From Candidatus Pantoea formicae (GTDB lineage Bacteria; Pseudomonadota; Gammaproteobacteria; Enterobacterales; Enterobacteriaceae), in contig NZ_VWXD01000001.1 of the NCBI RefSeq assembly GCF_011752625.1, forward strand, positions 744,001-808,000: a stretch of DNA of 64,000 nt, given 5' to 3'. Both the position numbers and the translations under genes were made by a program. Below the pieces are notes generated by a model. It was given only the letters and a program-made list of their open reading frames with translations, was not told where the DNA came from and ran no database searches. Positions 55,629-64,000 of this stretch are shown one piece after another (the first letter of the stretch is position 1; every line of letters starts with the position of its first letter).

Positions 55629-56900
55629 ATGAGAGCACTAAAAAGTGTAGGATTAGTTGCGCTGTTTTTCCCCTTAGCGCCAGCAGCAATGGCCGCCACA
55701 CAGAGCAATATTAGTGATTGTCAGTACGATGCCAGCGGCGTTGAGAGTTTGACCGATATTTTCACCTGCGGGAAGGTGAGCGGCAGTTTACGTACGCTCT
55801 ACTACTCCACGCATAATGCGTATTTCTCCAAAGGTTTCAATCAAGATACCACCAGCTACGGTGGCAGTGTGAAATATGAAACCGCCCCAGTGTATGGTTT
55901 TCGTGCAGGCGTCAGTGCTATTTTTTTGCGCGGTATCGATCATCCCGATGAAGCCCATACCATCAGTGATATTGGCGATAACCAGACTAACATCGGTGAG
56001 GCTTATTTAAGCTGGCAGCAAGACGATTTTAAAATAACAGCGGGCGACCAGCGCATTAATATTCCTTTCGTGGGTGACTACGACTGGCGTATTACGCCGA
56101 TTCTGTTCCGTGGTGTCGATGCCAATTATGGTGACAGCACCAATTATCTCCATGCCACTAAAGTCTGGCGTTATAAGCCCTGGGGCGACGATCAGTTCCT
56201 GAATACCACGGCTTATACCGATATTGATGAACGCACCAACGGCATGTGGGCGATTGGCGGTGGGCGCGGCACACAGTGGGATAACAAGAAACTCACCGGA
56301 CAGCTGTGGTATCAGGAATATGCTGATTACTCGCGCGTGGTGTATGGCGAAAGCCATCTACAGTGGCAAGACAGGCTGTTTCAGCCGGATGTGGCAGTGC
56401 AGTTTATTCGCGGTACCAGCTTAGGCAAGGCATTGGCCGGTGAGGTCAACAGCACCTCTTACGGGGCGCAGCTCGCACTGAGTTTCACCCCCACGTTGAG
56501 CTGGAAGCTGGGTTACGATCACATCGCGGCCAGTCCCAACAGCTGGGGCAACGGTTCACTGGTGGTGCCGTATGCGCACAACAGTTCATCGGGTCCCTAT
56601 TTCGCCCAGCCGTTCTTCACCAGTACTCAGGATCTGGGCAGCGGTAACGCCTATATGACCAACCTGAATTACGTCCTCAATGAGAATCTCTCTTTGGGTA
56701 CGCAATATTCATTTATGGATCTGAAGCCATCTGCACAGTCCGCCAGCATTAACCAGTCGGAATATTTGGTCTATTTCACCTGGGCATTCAGCGGCGTGCT
56801 GAAAGGCTTGAGTGTGACCGATTTTGCCGGGGTACAGACATCACCGTTGTATGATTCGCACTTCTGGCAGAACCGTTTGAGTTTGCAGTACGACTTTTAA
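55629..56900 (+). CDS. OprD-like outer-membrane porin
   Basis: A 423-residue protein with signal peptide MRALKSVGLVALFFPLAP ending near AMAA (23), then alternating beta-strand sequence with aromatic girdles, ending SLQYDF with the C-terminal Phe. Segments such as GKVSGSLRTLYYSTHNAY and GTQYSF resemble the OprD specific-channel family. The start at 55629 is chosen because the signal peptide begins there; the longer frame from 55560 is not. It probably provides outer-membrane entry for the cluster's substrate. Confidence 0.83.
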   Translation: MRALKSVGLVALFFPLAPAAMAATQSNISDCQYDASGVESLTDIFTCGKVSGSLRTLYYSTHNAYFSKGFNQDTTSYGGSVKYETAPVYGFRAGVSAIFLRGIDHPDEAHTISDIGDNQTNIGEAYLSWQQDDFKITAGDQRINIPFVGDYDWRITPILFRGVDANYGDSTNYLHATKVWRYKPWGDDQFLNTTAYTDIDERTNGMWAIGGGRGTQWDNKKLTGQLWYQEYADYSRVVYGESHLQWQDRLFQPDVAVQFIRGTSLGKALAGEVNSTSYGAQLALSFTPTLSWKLGYDHIAASPNSWGNGSLVVPYAHNSSSGPYFAQPFFTSTQDLGSGNAYMTNLNYVLNENLSLGTQYSFMDLKPSAQSASINQSEYLVYFTWAFSGVLKGLSVTDFAGVQTSPLYDSHFWQNRLSLQYDF

Positions 56901-56908
56901 AGACAAGC

Positions 56909-56931
56909 GCCAGCAATCTGGGATTGCTGGC
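56909..56931. terminator. bidirectional terminator between porin and esterase genes
   Basis: GCCAGCAATC (56909-56918) and GATTGCTGGC (56922-56931) form a perfect 10-bp stem with a TGG loop between two convergent genes. The T-run is weak, but the position fits. Confidence 0.65.
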
Positions 56932-56938
56932 TCCCCCA

Positions 56939-58903
56939 TCAAAACGTGGCGTTCACCCCGACATTCCATGTCACTTGGTGGAAATCATTGTTACTGGCAA
57001 TGGTAGATACACCTGCAAACGCATTGAAGGTATCCCCCAGCGGCACATTCGCGCCTAAGGACATGTCCAGCCAATTTTTATCGCCGGATGCAACCGTTCC
57101 GGCAAACGATGTTTGGGTTGATTTCAGTCCCGCACGCACGGTGGATTCGGTATCACCAAACTGATGATTGTAAGTCACCTGCGCCCAAGGATTAATCAGC
57201 CATTCCTGGCTATCAATACGCCAGCCGATCGCACCAATCTGCGAATGCAGAGTTTGATCGGAAAAACGCATCGAAGTACTGCTGTTACCGTTTTCGCTGT
57301 AGCCTCCTACACGACCATAGTCCAGCGCATAACTGGCAATCGGACCCGTAGTGATATAGCGGCCCAAGGACAAATCCCAGCCAGTTTGCACTCGCATGCC
57401 GAGCAATTTACCGCTGCTGTTGCCCTGCTCAGTGCGGGTTGCCGGACCAATGTTGATACTGCGTTGAATACTGTCGAAATCGAGATCAGCATAGTGTAAA
57501 TCCGCGTTTATCCAGCCTTGATCAAACAGGGTTAACTGGCTGTAAAGTGCCACCATATTGCCGCGAAGCTTGTAGTCGTATTTTGACGAAGGTTCCATGC
57601 GCTGATTACTGTTGGAGAACAACAGGCCGGTTTGCCAGTTTTCGGTGAGCTGATAACCGATACCCAGCGTCAAATTAGTGGTATTGGCATCCCCGTTCTG
57701 CCACTCATCTCCCTGATAATCAACATGCTGCCCGGCATAGCCGCCAAAGACCGTGAACTGACCGGCTCTGGCCGGTTTTCGCCGCTGTTGCTGTAAATGT
57801 CCGTCCAGTGTGTTGTGCATATCTCGCGCCATCATCAGCGTGGATGATGATAGCGCCGCGACCTGCGCGGGAGCATCAAGGATTGACTGGATATAGTCGG
57901 CCAGCATCGCATGGACTGCAGGACTGGGATGGAGACGGTCGGCAAAAAGATAGTTTTGCGCCGTACTAAAGCCCGCATCGGACGATTGGCACTCATCAGC
58001 CGAGGTCCCGACCGGACAAGCAATGCCGATCGTATTACTCAGCCCATACTGTGTCGGGTTGGCAATCACTTCATTAAATAATCCGGCGATATCCACGCGA
58101 ACAATATTGCCTTTTAAGGCTGCCAGTTGCGCCTCTTCTTGCTGGTTATAGCCATCGGATAAAGCTGTTACCTGGGTACTCAGTTCCTGCCAGGCTTTAT
58201 AAAGCTGCTGCGCCAATGCCTCCTTTACGGCTGGAACGTTAGAAACTTGCCCCGCTGCTGTATTGAAAGCGTCTAGTACCGCTTGCTGACGTGCCGTCGT
58301 ATCCGGTGTCGCCGCGTTATCCAGTGACTGGAATGCCGCCGCCGTCGCTGAGCTACCCAATGCGCTGAGCACCAACTGCACCATATAAGGTGTTAAGCCC
58401 AGCTGCGGCACGTTTGGCACAATCACTGCGCCAGCCCCCGCATCCAACAATGTTTTCACTTGGGAGGCTGCCGAATTGGCGCTATTGGCGATGGTGGCGG
58501 TGGCTGTCAGCGGATTGGTTACCGCAGCAGCGATATCGTTGGCGCCGACCCAGTGAATATATAATCCGTTGCTGTCAGCGCGTCCCCCCGTGGATTGCAA
58601 ATACGCCGCCAACTGATCTTGAGTATTTAGTAGAGGATCGAGTGCCGGTACGGCCACCGCGCCCCCCTGCGCATAATTACTACCGCCGAATTTTGATGCC
58701 TGTAAATTCTCACCCAACTGAGCCGCGAGAATTTCGTCATAAAGCGGGTGTTGCGCGCCATCGGCGGTGAAACGGCCAATGTTGCCGCTATCACTTAGGC
58801 TGTCGCCAAACACGGTGAGACTATCCCAAGCCTGTGCGACAGGTATTGAAGCCAGCGAAGCAGCCACAGCCATAGCAGAAAACGCGTATTTGCAGTTCTT
58901 CAT
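56939..58903 (-). CDS. GDSL-family esterase autotransporter (EstA/ApeE-like)
   Basis: A 654-residue autotransporter. Signal peptide ends at AQA (25). The GDSL esterase passenger has FGDSLSDSGN (Ser35), WVGANDIAAAV (block III Asn) and the Asp/His of FADRLHPSPAVH. The last about 270 residues are a beta-barrel ending VNATF. Similar to Pseudomonas EstA and Salmonella ApeE, which display esterase activity on the cell surface. The second of two adjacent ATGs (58903) fits the GGAG site better than 58906; the frame to 58942 is unlikely. Confidence 0.92.
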   Translation of the reverse strand: MKNCKYAFSAMAVAASLASIPVAQAWDSLTVFGDSLSDSGNIGRFTADGAQHPLYDEILAAQLGENLQASKFGGSNYAQGGAVAVPALDPLLNTQDQLAAYLQSTGGRADSNGLYIHWVGANDIAAAVTNPLTATATIANSANSAASQVKTLLDAGAGAVIVPNVPQLGLTPYMVQLVLSALGSSATAAAFQSLDNAATPDTTARQQAVLDAFNTAAGQVSNVPAVKEALAQQLYKAWQELSTQVTALSDGYNQQEEAQLAALKGNIVRVDIAGLFNEVIANPTQYGLSNTIGIACPVGTSADECQSSDAGFSTAQNYLFADRLHPSPAVHAMLADYIQSILDAPAQVAALSSSTLMMARDMHNTLDGHLQQQRRKPARAGQFTVFGGYAGQHVDYQGDEWQNGDANTTNLTLGIGYQLTENWQTGLLFSNSNQRMEPSSKYDYKLRGNMVALYSQLTLFDQGWINADLHYADLDFDSIQRSINIGPATRTEQGNSSGKLLGMRVQTGWDLSLGRYITTGPIASYALDYGRVGGYSENGNSSTSMRFSDQTLHSQIGAIGWRIDSQEWLINPWAQVTYNHQFGDTESTVRAGLKSTQTSFAGTVASGDKNWLDMSLGANVPLGDTFNAFAGVSTIASNNDFHQVTWNVGVNATF

Positions 58904-59088
58904 CATCAACTCCGTGATGGCCAGACGAGACCGTCTGGACACTAAAAGATGGGCTTACGCTTGTTCACAGCAGCAACGTAAGCCAGCAAAGTCGCATTAA
59001 ATATGCGGAAAGGTGCAAAAGAGATAACAAGGACGTTTAAGGTTTAGACAGGGAGGGGCATTAACACCAGTGACTTAAGTTAAATTTG

Positions 59089-59982
59089 TTAAGTCGCTCG
59101 TCGCCCCCAGAGGGTTTGCATCTTGATAATCGTTTCACTAATCCATTCATGCTTTTTCGCGCCTGGTGCCCAGAGTGTCACCAGCGTAAGGTGAAGTCCC
59201 TGGTGGCCGACCTCCGTGGACAGTGCCTGCACCTGGTCCCATTTCTCTGCCTGAAAATGGGTGGGTAAAAACCCCCAACCCTGTCCCTGCTCCATCAGAC
59301 TCTGCAACATGGTTCGCTCATTGATAAACAGCGATTGTCCCGAAATTTGCAGGCGCTGTGTGATCTGCTCATCAGCATGTGCATGCATTACCAATTGCGG
59401 TTCTAATGCCAGGTTAAGGAGTGTCAGTGGCAGGGATTGGTTAGCAAACAAGGCTTGGGCAGCGTAGAAGTTCAGTTCAATCGCACCTAACGCACTCCAC
59501 TCCAATTCATTGCCTAAAGTGCGGTTTACCGCCTGACAAATCGCCACATCCGCGTTGCCCGCTTTCAGCGCCGCTTCCGCTTCAGCGCGCGAAGCGCACC
59601 AGAGGCTCAAGCGCACCTGCGCAGCACTGAATTCAGTAATCAGATCTTGCAAGAATGCCTGGGGAACAAAAGGATCGTACACCAAAGTGATGTGTTCCAT
59701 GCGCGCCTCGGGCAACGTGCGCGCATAGGATTCAAAGGCATGCGCCTGCCGAACCAATAGATGCGCTTGGCGGTGCAATTGCTCGCCTTTGGCCGTCAGG
59801 GACAATCTGCGTCCCTCCCGCAGAAACAACGTGTAGCCCAACGCATCCTCAAGGTAATCCAGCAAATCACGTACGGTGGTGCGATCTTTTCCCAGTTTCT
59901 CTGCGGCGCGCGACACAGTGCCGCACTCCGCTATCGCGGCAAAGGCCTCAATTTGTGAAAAGGAATAACGCAGCGCATTCAT
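59089..59982 (-). CDS. LysR family transcriptional regulator
   Basis: A 297-residue LTTR with helix-turn-helix near residues 17-40 (GTVSRAAEKLGKDRTTVRDL). The effector domain has no recognisable specificity. It is followed on the same strand by the GDSL autotransporter gene (186 bp away) and is divergent from the serine hydrolase (113 bp between starts), so either may be its target. Confidence 0.86.
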   Translation of the reverse strand: MNALRYSFSQIEAFAAIAECGTVSRAAEKLGKDRTTVRDLLDYLEDALGYTLFLREGRRLSLTAKGEQLHRQAHLLVRQAHAFESYARTLPEARMEHITLVYDPFVPQAFLQDLITEFSAAQVRLSLWCASRAEAEAALKAGNADVAICQAVNRTLGNELEWSALGAIELNFYAAQALFANQSLPLTLLNLALEPQLVMHAHADEQITQRLQISGQSLFINERTMLQSLMEQGQGWGFLPTHFQAEKWDQVQALSTEVGHQGLHLTLVTLWAPGAKKHEWISETIIKMQTLWGRRAT

Positions 59983-60095
59983 TAGCCATCTCCAGATGAT
60001 TTTTCGGGGGAATTTCCCCCAGAAGCTGATTTTAACCTGTGTCCGCCACTTTCTATACTCGCCGCACGATTAACAGCACAATCAAGGCATCCTCG

Positions 60096-61394
60096 ATGAA
60101 ACGACGTTCCCCGTTCAAACCTCTATTGCTCTCCTTCTCATTGTTTTTCTGCGGCTATGCAACTGCCGCAACGGACTGTGGCAGCATCACGCTGAGCCCG
60201 TGTCCCACCCCCTTTGATCAGCACTTGCCAGATACCCACGACATGCTTAATTGGAATCAAAAAGATCGCGTGGTGGGATTCCGCAATGACTATCGCAACT
60301 ATGCCGGAGATGTGTTTCGCCACGGCCCTTCTACACCGCTAGCCCATGCGGATAAAACGCTGGTTGACGCGCGTTATCAAATCAATGGCAACACCTATCA
60401 CCTCGCGGACTATCTGAAGCGTGAAAATGTCGCGGGGATGCTGGTGCTGAAAAATGGCAAGGTGGCATACAAATATTTTGCCGAGGGCAACACCGATAGC
60501 ACGTTGTGGACCTCACGTTCAGTAGGCAAATCTGTGGTGTCTACTTTGGTGGGTATCGCCATCAAGCAAGGCAAAATACATTCACTGGATGACAAGGTCA
60601 CGGCTTATGAACCTGACTTGAAAGGGACAGCCTGGGACGGCGTCACCCTTAAGCAGTTGATGCAGCACACCTCCGGGGTGGCCTGGAATGAGGATTACAC
60701 CAATCCGAAATCTGACTTTGCCCAACTGACCCAGTGCGAAGCACAGGCTGGCACCTACGATTGCGTTCGCAATATCGTCACCCATTTAAAACGCGCACAT
60801 CCGGCGGGTGAGCAGTGGTCATACTCATCCGGTGGCGCATGGCTTTTAGGGGATGTACTGGAACACGCTACCGGCATGTCCCTGGCCGCTTATCTACAGC
60901 AAACCTTGTGGCAACCCAACGGTATGGCCAGCGATGGTGTGTGGCATGCCTATCAGCCCGGTAAACACGATGTCGGCGCCCACGGTTTCAATGCCACCCT
61001 GGAAGATTGGGCGAGGTTTGGCGAGTTCATTCTGCGTGATGGACGTCTGCCGAATGGCAAACAGATTTTGCCAGCCAACTGGGTGAATGACGCCGCAAAC
61101 TGGACTAAGGCACAACACTCCGTCAGCCCTGCCCATCCAGATGGTCTTTACGGTTATCAGTGGTGGAACAATGCCATACCGGTGAATGCACAACATGTGG
61201 TTCCCTCGCCGGCTGGAGGATTGCAGCACTCGCTGTGGGCACTGGGGATTTATGGCCAAATCATTATGGTTAATCGCGCCGAAAATCTGGTGATCGTACA
61301 GTGGTCAACTTGGCCACAAGCCGAGCCTTCATTCAGCGCACAGCCTTTGGAAGCTGCTCTAATGTACAGTGCGATAGCTCAACAATTACATTGA
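60096..61394 (+). CDS. exported serine hydrolase (beta-lactamase/6-aminohexanoate-dimer hydrolase-like)
   Basis: A 432-residue class C-beta-lactamase-fold protein with signal peptide (MKRRSPFKPLLLSFSLFF, to about residue 25). The catalytic SxxK is in TSRSVGKSVVSTL (Ser and Lys) and the Tyr motif in WSYSSGGAW. The sequence around NVAGMLVLKNGKVAYKYFAEG resembles esterases and 6-aminohexanoate-oligomer hydrolases rather than antibiotic-resistance enzymes. Start 60096 with AAGG upstream; the 19-residue extension lacks support. It is divergent from the LysR gene. The physiological substrate is unknown. Confidence 0.82.
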   Translation: MKRRSPFKPLLLSFSLFFCGYATAATDCGSITLSPCPTPFDQHLPDTHDMLNWNQKDRVVGFRNDYRNYAGDVFRHGPSTPLAHADKTLVDARYQINGNTYHLADYLKRENVAGMLVLKNGKVAYKYFAEGNTDSTLWTSRSVGKSVVSTLVGIAIKQGKIHSLDDKVTAYEPDLKGTAWDGVTLKQLMQHTSGVAWNEDYTNPKSDFAQLTQCEAQAGTYDCVRNIVTHLKRAHPAGEQWSYSSGGAWLLGDVLEHATGMSLAAYLQQTLWQPNGMASDGVWHAYQPGKHDVGAHGFNATLEDWARFGEFILRDGRLPNGKQILPANWVNDAANWTKAQHSVSPAHPDGLYGYQWWNNAIPVNAQHVVPSPAGGLQHSLWALGIYGQIIMVNRAENLVIVQWSTWPQAEPSFSAQPLEAALMYSAIAQQLH

Positions 61395-61439
61395 TGATGA
61401 TCCTCACCTTGCCGCGGTGACATTGCGGCAAGGCGAGAG

Positions 61440-61673
61440 TTTTATCTCGATATCATCATCATCATGTCCATGCATGACCTCAATCAGGCGATGTCGATAG
61501 CGGATCGCATCGTCTTATTAAACAAGGGGCGTTTATGTTTTGATGGTGCACCTAAAACCCTTGCCAGTACCGAATTAATTAAAGAGGTTTACTGTGTGAA
61601 AGGCCGCTTTGTGCCGTTACCCGGTGATGGTGCGCCCCATTTTGATGTGGAACTTTCGCATCGCATGGTCTAA
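61440..61673 (+). pseudogene. remnant of an iron-siderophore-type ABC ATPase (FecE/FhuC C-terminus)
   Basis: About 70 codons read MHDLNQAMSIADRIVLLNKG then APKTLASTELIKEVY, which is the segment after Walker B of a FecE/FhuC/BtuD-type ATPase, including the switch His (MHDLNQA). No Walker A, signature or Walker B is present upstream and no proper start exists, so this is a truncated gene. No transporter partner genes are nearby. Confidence 0.8.
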
Positions 61674-61733
61674 AGAGAATAAGGGGCGTTGTGATGGTTG
61701 CCCTCTTTTTAATCTGAGGACATGCATTTTAAT

Positions 61734-61760
61734 TAAATCTTTTAAACACTCCGCCGATAA
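61734..61760 (+). promoter_or_regulatory. sigma-28 (FliA) flagellar promoter
   Basis: TAAA (61734-61737), exactly 15 bp, then GCCGATAA (61753-61760). Both boxes match the FliA consensus fully. The predicted transcript starts near 61768 and has a leader of about 190 nt with small hairpins (TGCG/CGCA, CACC/GGTG and GCAGCT/AGCTGC). It places the chemoreceptor in the flagellar class 3 regulon. Confidence 0.9.
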
Positions 61761-61960
61761 CTGAAGGTGCACAGTACGACACGAGCCAGCGCCGGTTCGT
61801 TTATGACAACATCAGGCAAAGCATAACCATTACAAATCCGACCTGCGCTCGCGCAAAGAGGCACCATCGTAAGGTGAAGTGTCCGGTTAAGGGAAATCCA
61901 GCGGAGCAGCTAAAGCTGCACGCCTTATGTTCAACGACATAATCTTGCCTGAGGTCACAC

Positions 61961-63247
61961 ATGTTTGGGGTGAAGAAATCCAGCCTTTCTCTGCCATTTT
62001 ATAAAAGTGGCGATGTTATTAAGGATATCAATGCGATAAAGCATCATGTGGCATGGATTGAGTTTTCGCCCGCAGGGGAAATTCTCAGCGCCAATCAGCA
62101 ATTCCTCGACGTTACCGGTTACACGCTGCATGAAATTCAAGGGCAGCATCACCGCATTTTTTGTAGCCCAGCCTATGCGCAATCCTCTGAATATTACGCT
62201 TTCTGGCAAAGCCTGGCGTCAGGTGAGTCGGCAACCGGCATTTTTGAACGCTATAACAAACAGCGTCAGCGTTTCTATTTGAGCGCCACCTATTTCCCGG
62301 TGAGTGATGACAAAGGCAAAGTGTACAAGGTGATTAAAGTCGCCACTGACATTACCGAACGTCATCAGGAACTGGAGCAAAAAGAGGCGGTGATTACCGC
62401 GTTGGATCGATCCATGGCGGTGATCGAATTTACGCCCGATGGCCATATCCTCACGGCCAATGCCAATTTCCTCACCCATATGGGTTATGAGCTGAAAACG
62501 ATTGTGGGTCAGCACCATCGCCTCTTCTGTTTCGACAACTTTTATCGTGAAAACCCGGATTTCTGGCGCAAGATTGGCAAAGGTCAGCACTTTGTCGGAC
62601 GCTTCGAGCGCAAAACCGCGGATGGCGAGCGCATCTGGTTAGAAGCCAGCTATAACCCGGTGTTAGATGCGGATGGCAAAGTCTATAAGGTGATTAAAAT
62701 TGCCTCGGACATTACCGCGCGCGTTGAAGCCGCCAAGCGTGTGGCAGATATCGCCCTCACTACTTCAGGACAGACATCGCAAATTACCGATAACGCCAAC
62801 GAAGTGCTGGAAGAGACTATTCGTAATTCTGGCTTGGTTGGCGTGCAGGTGAATGCGGCTTCAGAAATTGGTGTGCAGCTTAATGAATCAGCGAAAAGCA
62901 TCAATGAAGTGGTCGAGACGATCAACCTGATCGCATCACAAACCAATATTCTGGCGCTCAATGCCGCCATTGAGGCAGCACGTGCTGGTGAGGCTGGGCG
63001 TGGCTTCAGCGTGGTTGCGGATGAAGTCCGAAGACTGGCGGCATCTACCTCCAGCGCCACCAAGAAAATTACGCAAGTGGTGGAGCATAACGCTCGATTG
63101 ATTCAGCAAATGGACCAACAACTGGAAGAAGTGAAACAGTTTGTGGTCACTGAACAGGATAAAATCGGCGTGCTATCACGCAGCCTGCGCGAGATAAACA
63201 GTGGCGTACACGAGTTTGTGAACGTGATTCATCGTCTGGATGTGTGA
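61961..63247 (+). CDS. soluble methyl-accepting chemotaxis protein with two PAS domains (BdlA-like layout)
   Basis: A 428-residue cytoplasmic chemoreceptor without any membrane helix. PAS 1 spans about 20-125 ([20 protein letters not shown]) with a PAC tail, PAS 2 about 142-247 ([17 protein letters not shown]), and the signalling domain follows with the highly conserved hairpin tip [20 protein letters not shown] and [11 protein letters not shown]. The two PAS domains appear to be duplicates of each other; redox/haem or flavin sensing as in Aer or BdlA is possible. It lacks the NWETF methyltransferase-tethering tail. GAGGT precedes the ATG, and a sigma-28 promoter lies upstream. Confidence 0.93.
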   Translation: MFGVKKSSLSLPFYKSGDVIKDINAIKHHVAWIEFSPAGEILSANQQFLDVTGYTLHEIQGQHHRIFCSPAYAQSSEYYAFWQSLASGESATGIFERYNKQRQRFYLSATYFPVSDDKGKVYKVIKVATDITERHQELEQKEAVITALDRSMAVIEFTPDGHILTANANFLTHMGYELKTIVGQHHRLFCFDNFYRENPDFWRKIGKGQHFVGRFERKTADGERIWLEASYNPVLDADGKVYKVIKIASDITARVEAAKRVADIALTTSGQTSQITDNANEVLEETIRNSGLVGVQVNAASEIGVQLNESAKSINEVVETINLIASQTNILALNAAIEAARAGEAGRGFSVVADEVRRLAASTSSATKKITQVVEHNARLIQQMDQQLEEVKQFVVTEQDKIGVLSRSLREINSGVHEFVNVIHRLDV

Positions 63248-63363
63248 GATTACGATTTTTTGCGCGACAGTATAGATTTTGTGGTCAATGATTAAGCGCT
63301 AATGAAAATGAATCGGCGACAATGCCTTAGGTCGCCCTCTCTAGAATGCGCTTAAGAGGGAAT

Positions 63364-63786
63364 ATGAACTCCATACTGTCGGATAAAAAACCATTAGTCG
63401 CCACCGGTGAATTTTCAATCACCCTTTCTCCACCAGAAGCGGTTCTTCGTGAAGGAGCACCGACTTCTGGCCGTCATACATTAAGCAAGACCTATCAAGG
63501 TGGATTACAAGGCCGTGCCAGCGGTGAAATGCTGTCAGCGGGTCAGCCGCAGAATGGCCAAGCTTCGTACGTCGCGATTGAATCGTTCACGGGTACATTG
63601 GGTGGTCAAAGGGGCGGTTTCTCCCTGGCACACTTTGGCGAGATGGATAATGGCAGTGAAACACTGAAGGTCAACATTGTGCCGGGTTCAGGTAACGGTG
63701 AGCTGACGGGTATTCGCGGCCATTTGCAAATACGCCGTGATACCGGCAAACATTTCTACACATTAACCTACTGGATTATTTACTAG
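63364..63786 (+). CDS. DUF3224-like small protein
   Basis: A 140-residue soluble protein of the DUF3224 type: GEFSITLSPPEAVLREGAPT, then SKTYQGGLQGRASGEML, YVAIESFTGTLGGQRGGFSL, and a C-terminal RGHLQIRRDTGKHFYTLTY. The pattern resembles small single-domain beta-barrel proteins (lipocalin/AOC-like) of unknown function. AGAGGGA precedes ATG 63364. Confidence 0.78.
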   Translation: MNSILSDKKPLVATGEFSITLSPPEAVLREGAPTSGRHTLSKTYQGGLQGRASGEMLSAGQPQNGQASYVAIESFTGTLGGQRGGFSLAHFGEMDNGSETLKVNIVPGSGNGELTGIRGHLQIRRDTGKHFYTLTYWIIY

Positions 63787-63864
63787 GCGCGCTCTAGAGT
63801 GATCCATCACGCCGGGTAACTCAGCGTTAGCCCGTGATCCCCACCTTTTAATAGGGCGGGACAA

Positions 63865-64000
63865 ATGGATAAACCAGACAAGGATCATGTCAAAATGACG
63901 AATACATTCAAAATATTGGGCGTATCGGGCAGCCTGCGCCAAGCCTCTCTTAATTCGACATTTTTACGCGCAATGCAGCATCTCTGCCCCGAGGGATGTT
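63865..64000 (+). CDS. NADPH-dependent FMN reductase family, 5' part (window end)
   Basis: 45 codons are visible: MDKPDKDHVKMTNTFKILGV then SGSLRQASLN. GVSGSLRxxSLN is the flavin-phosphate loop of the NADPH-dependent FMN reductase / NAD(P)H:quinone reductase family. The rest lies beyond the window. Start is 63865 or the internal ATG at 63895, which has AAGG upstream. Confidence 0.75.
   Translation, partial: MDKPDKDHVKMTNTFKILGVSGSLRQASLNSTFLRAMQHLCPEGC

Noticed and set aside
60096..61394. Beta-lactamase resistance gene
   Set aside because: The fold and SxxK/YxS motifs are shared with many esterases and 6-aminohexanoate hydrolases, and the sequence around them resembles those more than AmpC.
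61768..61960. Possible c-di-GMP (GEMM-I) riboswitch in the chemoreceptor leader
   Set aside because: Short pieces (GGCAAA, CGCAAAG and CCGGTTA) resemble the motif and are in the right order, but the tetraloop hairpin between the first two is absent and the small hairpins present do not fit the fold. A covariance search would settle it.

Overview
The window looks like chromosomal DNA of a plant- or environment-associated member of the Enterobacterales, most likely Pantoea/Erwinia (Erwiniaceae). The reasons are close similarity to E. coli for core genes (betBA, arnBCADTEF, digH, gabT/gabP), a flagellar sigma-28 promoter in front of a chemoreceptor, a dat-ddc diaminopropane operon, and moderate GC content with many accessory catabolic genes. 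I see no rRNA, tRNA, complete insertion sequence, integrase or CRISPR array.

Layout. 1-3136: glycine-betaine synthesis (betB cut by the window edge, then betA). 3141-4864: TetR regulator divergent from a quinone-reductase-like oxidoreductase, with operator-like repeats between them. 5085-5337: decayed glutathione S-transferase, followed by a secreted esterase-like protein. 6346-9813: inositol-type transporter, TIM-barrel isomerase and Gfo/Idh/MocA dehydrogenase. 10140-15677: an autotransporter adhesin of about 1,845 residues with a very AT-rich upstream region. 16238-18883: metabolite/H+ symporter and FMN-dependent hydroxy-acid oxidase. 19014-19504: a noncoding, GC-rich element with long-range inverted repeats. 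19594-26971: the complete arnBCADTEF lipid A modification operon. 27384-28765: small ORFs and an orphan prepilin peptidase. 28978-31842: dat-ddc. 31996-37588: an Ami-type nitrogen operon. 37622-43000: RidA/TetR pair, LysR/aldo-keto reductase pair and a MocR-type regulator. 42258-45011: gabT-gabP. 45046-46851: YezG-like orphan and digH. 46899-56900: LysR regulator and a nine-gene catabolic/transport cluster. 56939-61394: GDSL-esterase autotransporter, LysR regulator and a serine hydrolase. 61440-64000: ABC-ATPase remnant, soluble PAS-PAS chemoreceptor, DUF3224-like protein and the start of an FMN reductase.

Most interesting. (1) At 32074-32226 there is a textbook -24/-12 (sigma-54) promoter, two small hairpins and an intrinsic terminator ending a few bases before the ribosome-binding site of an NCS1 permease. 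The same operon encodes an AmiC-like sensor and an AmiR-like ANTAR protein. This predicts nitrogen-controlled initiation combined with ligand-controlled antitermination of a permease plus a tandem-nitrilase protein whose second domain has lost its catalytic Lys and Cys. A 36-codon ORF with a good ribosome-binding site lies inside the operon. (2) The 47984-56900 cluster (Fe-S flavin reductase, cytosine-deaminase-like amidohydrolase, RidA, creatininase, NMT1-type ABC importer, FAD oxidase, porin) looks like an uncharacterised N-heterocycle or amide utilisation pathway. (3) The structured element at 19014-19504 does not look like a protein gene.

Overall the region is a patchwork of nitrogen and osmolyte metabolism, envelope modification and local regulators. 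Functions of enzymes outside the bet, arn, gab and dat/ddc sets are family-level inferences.
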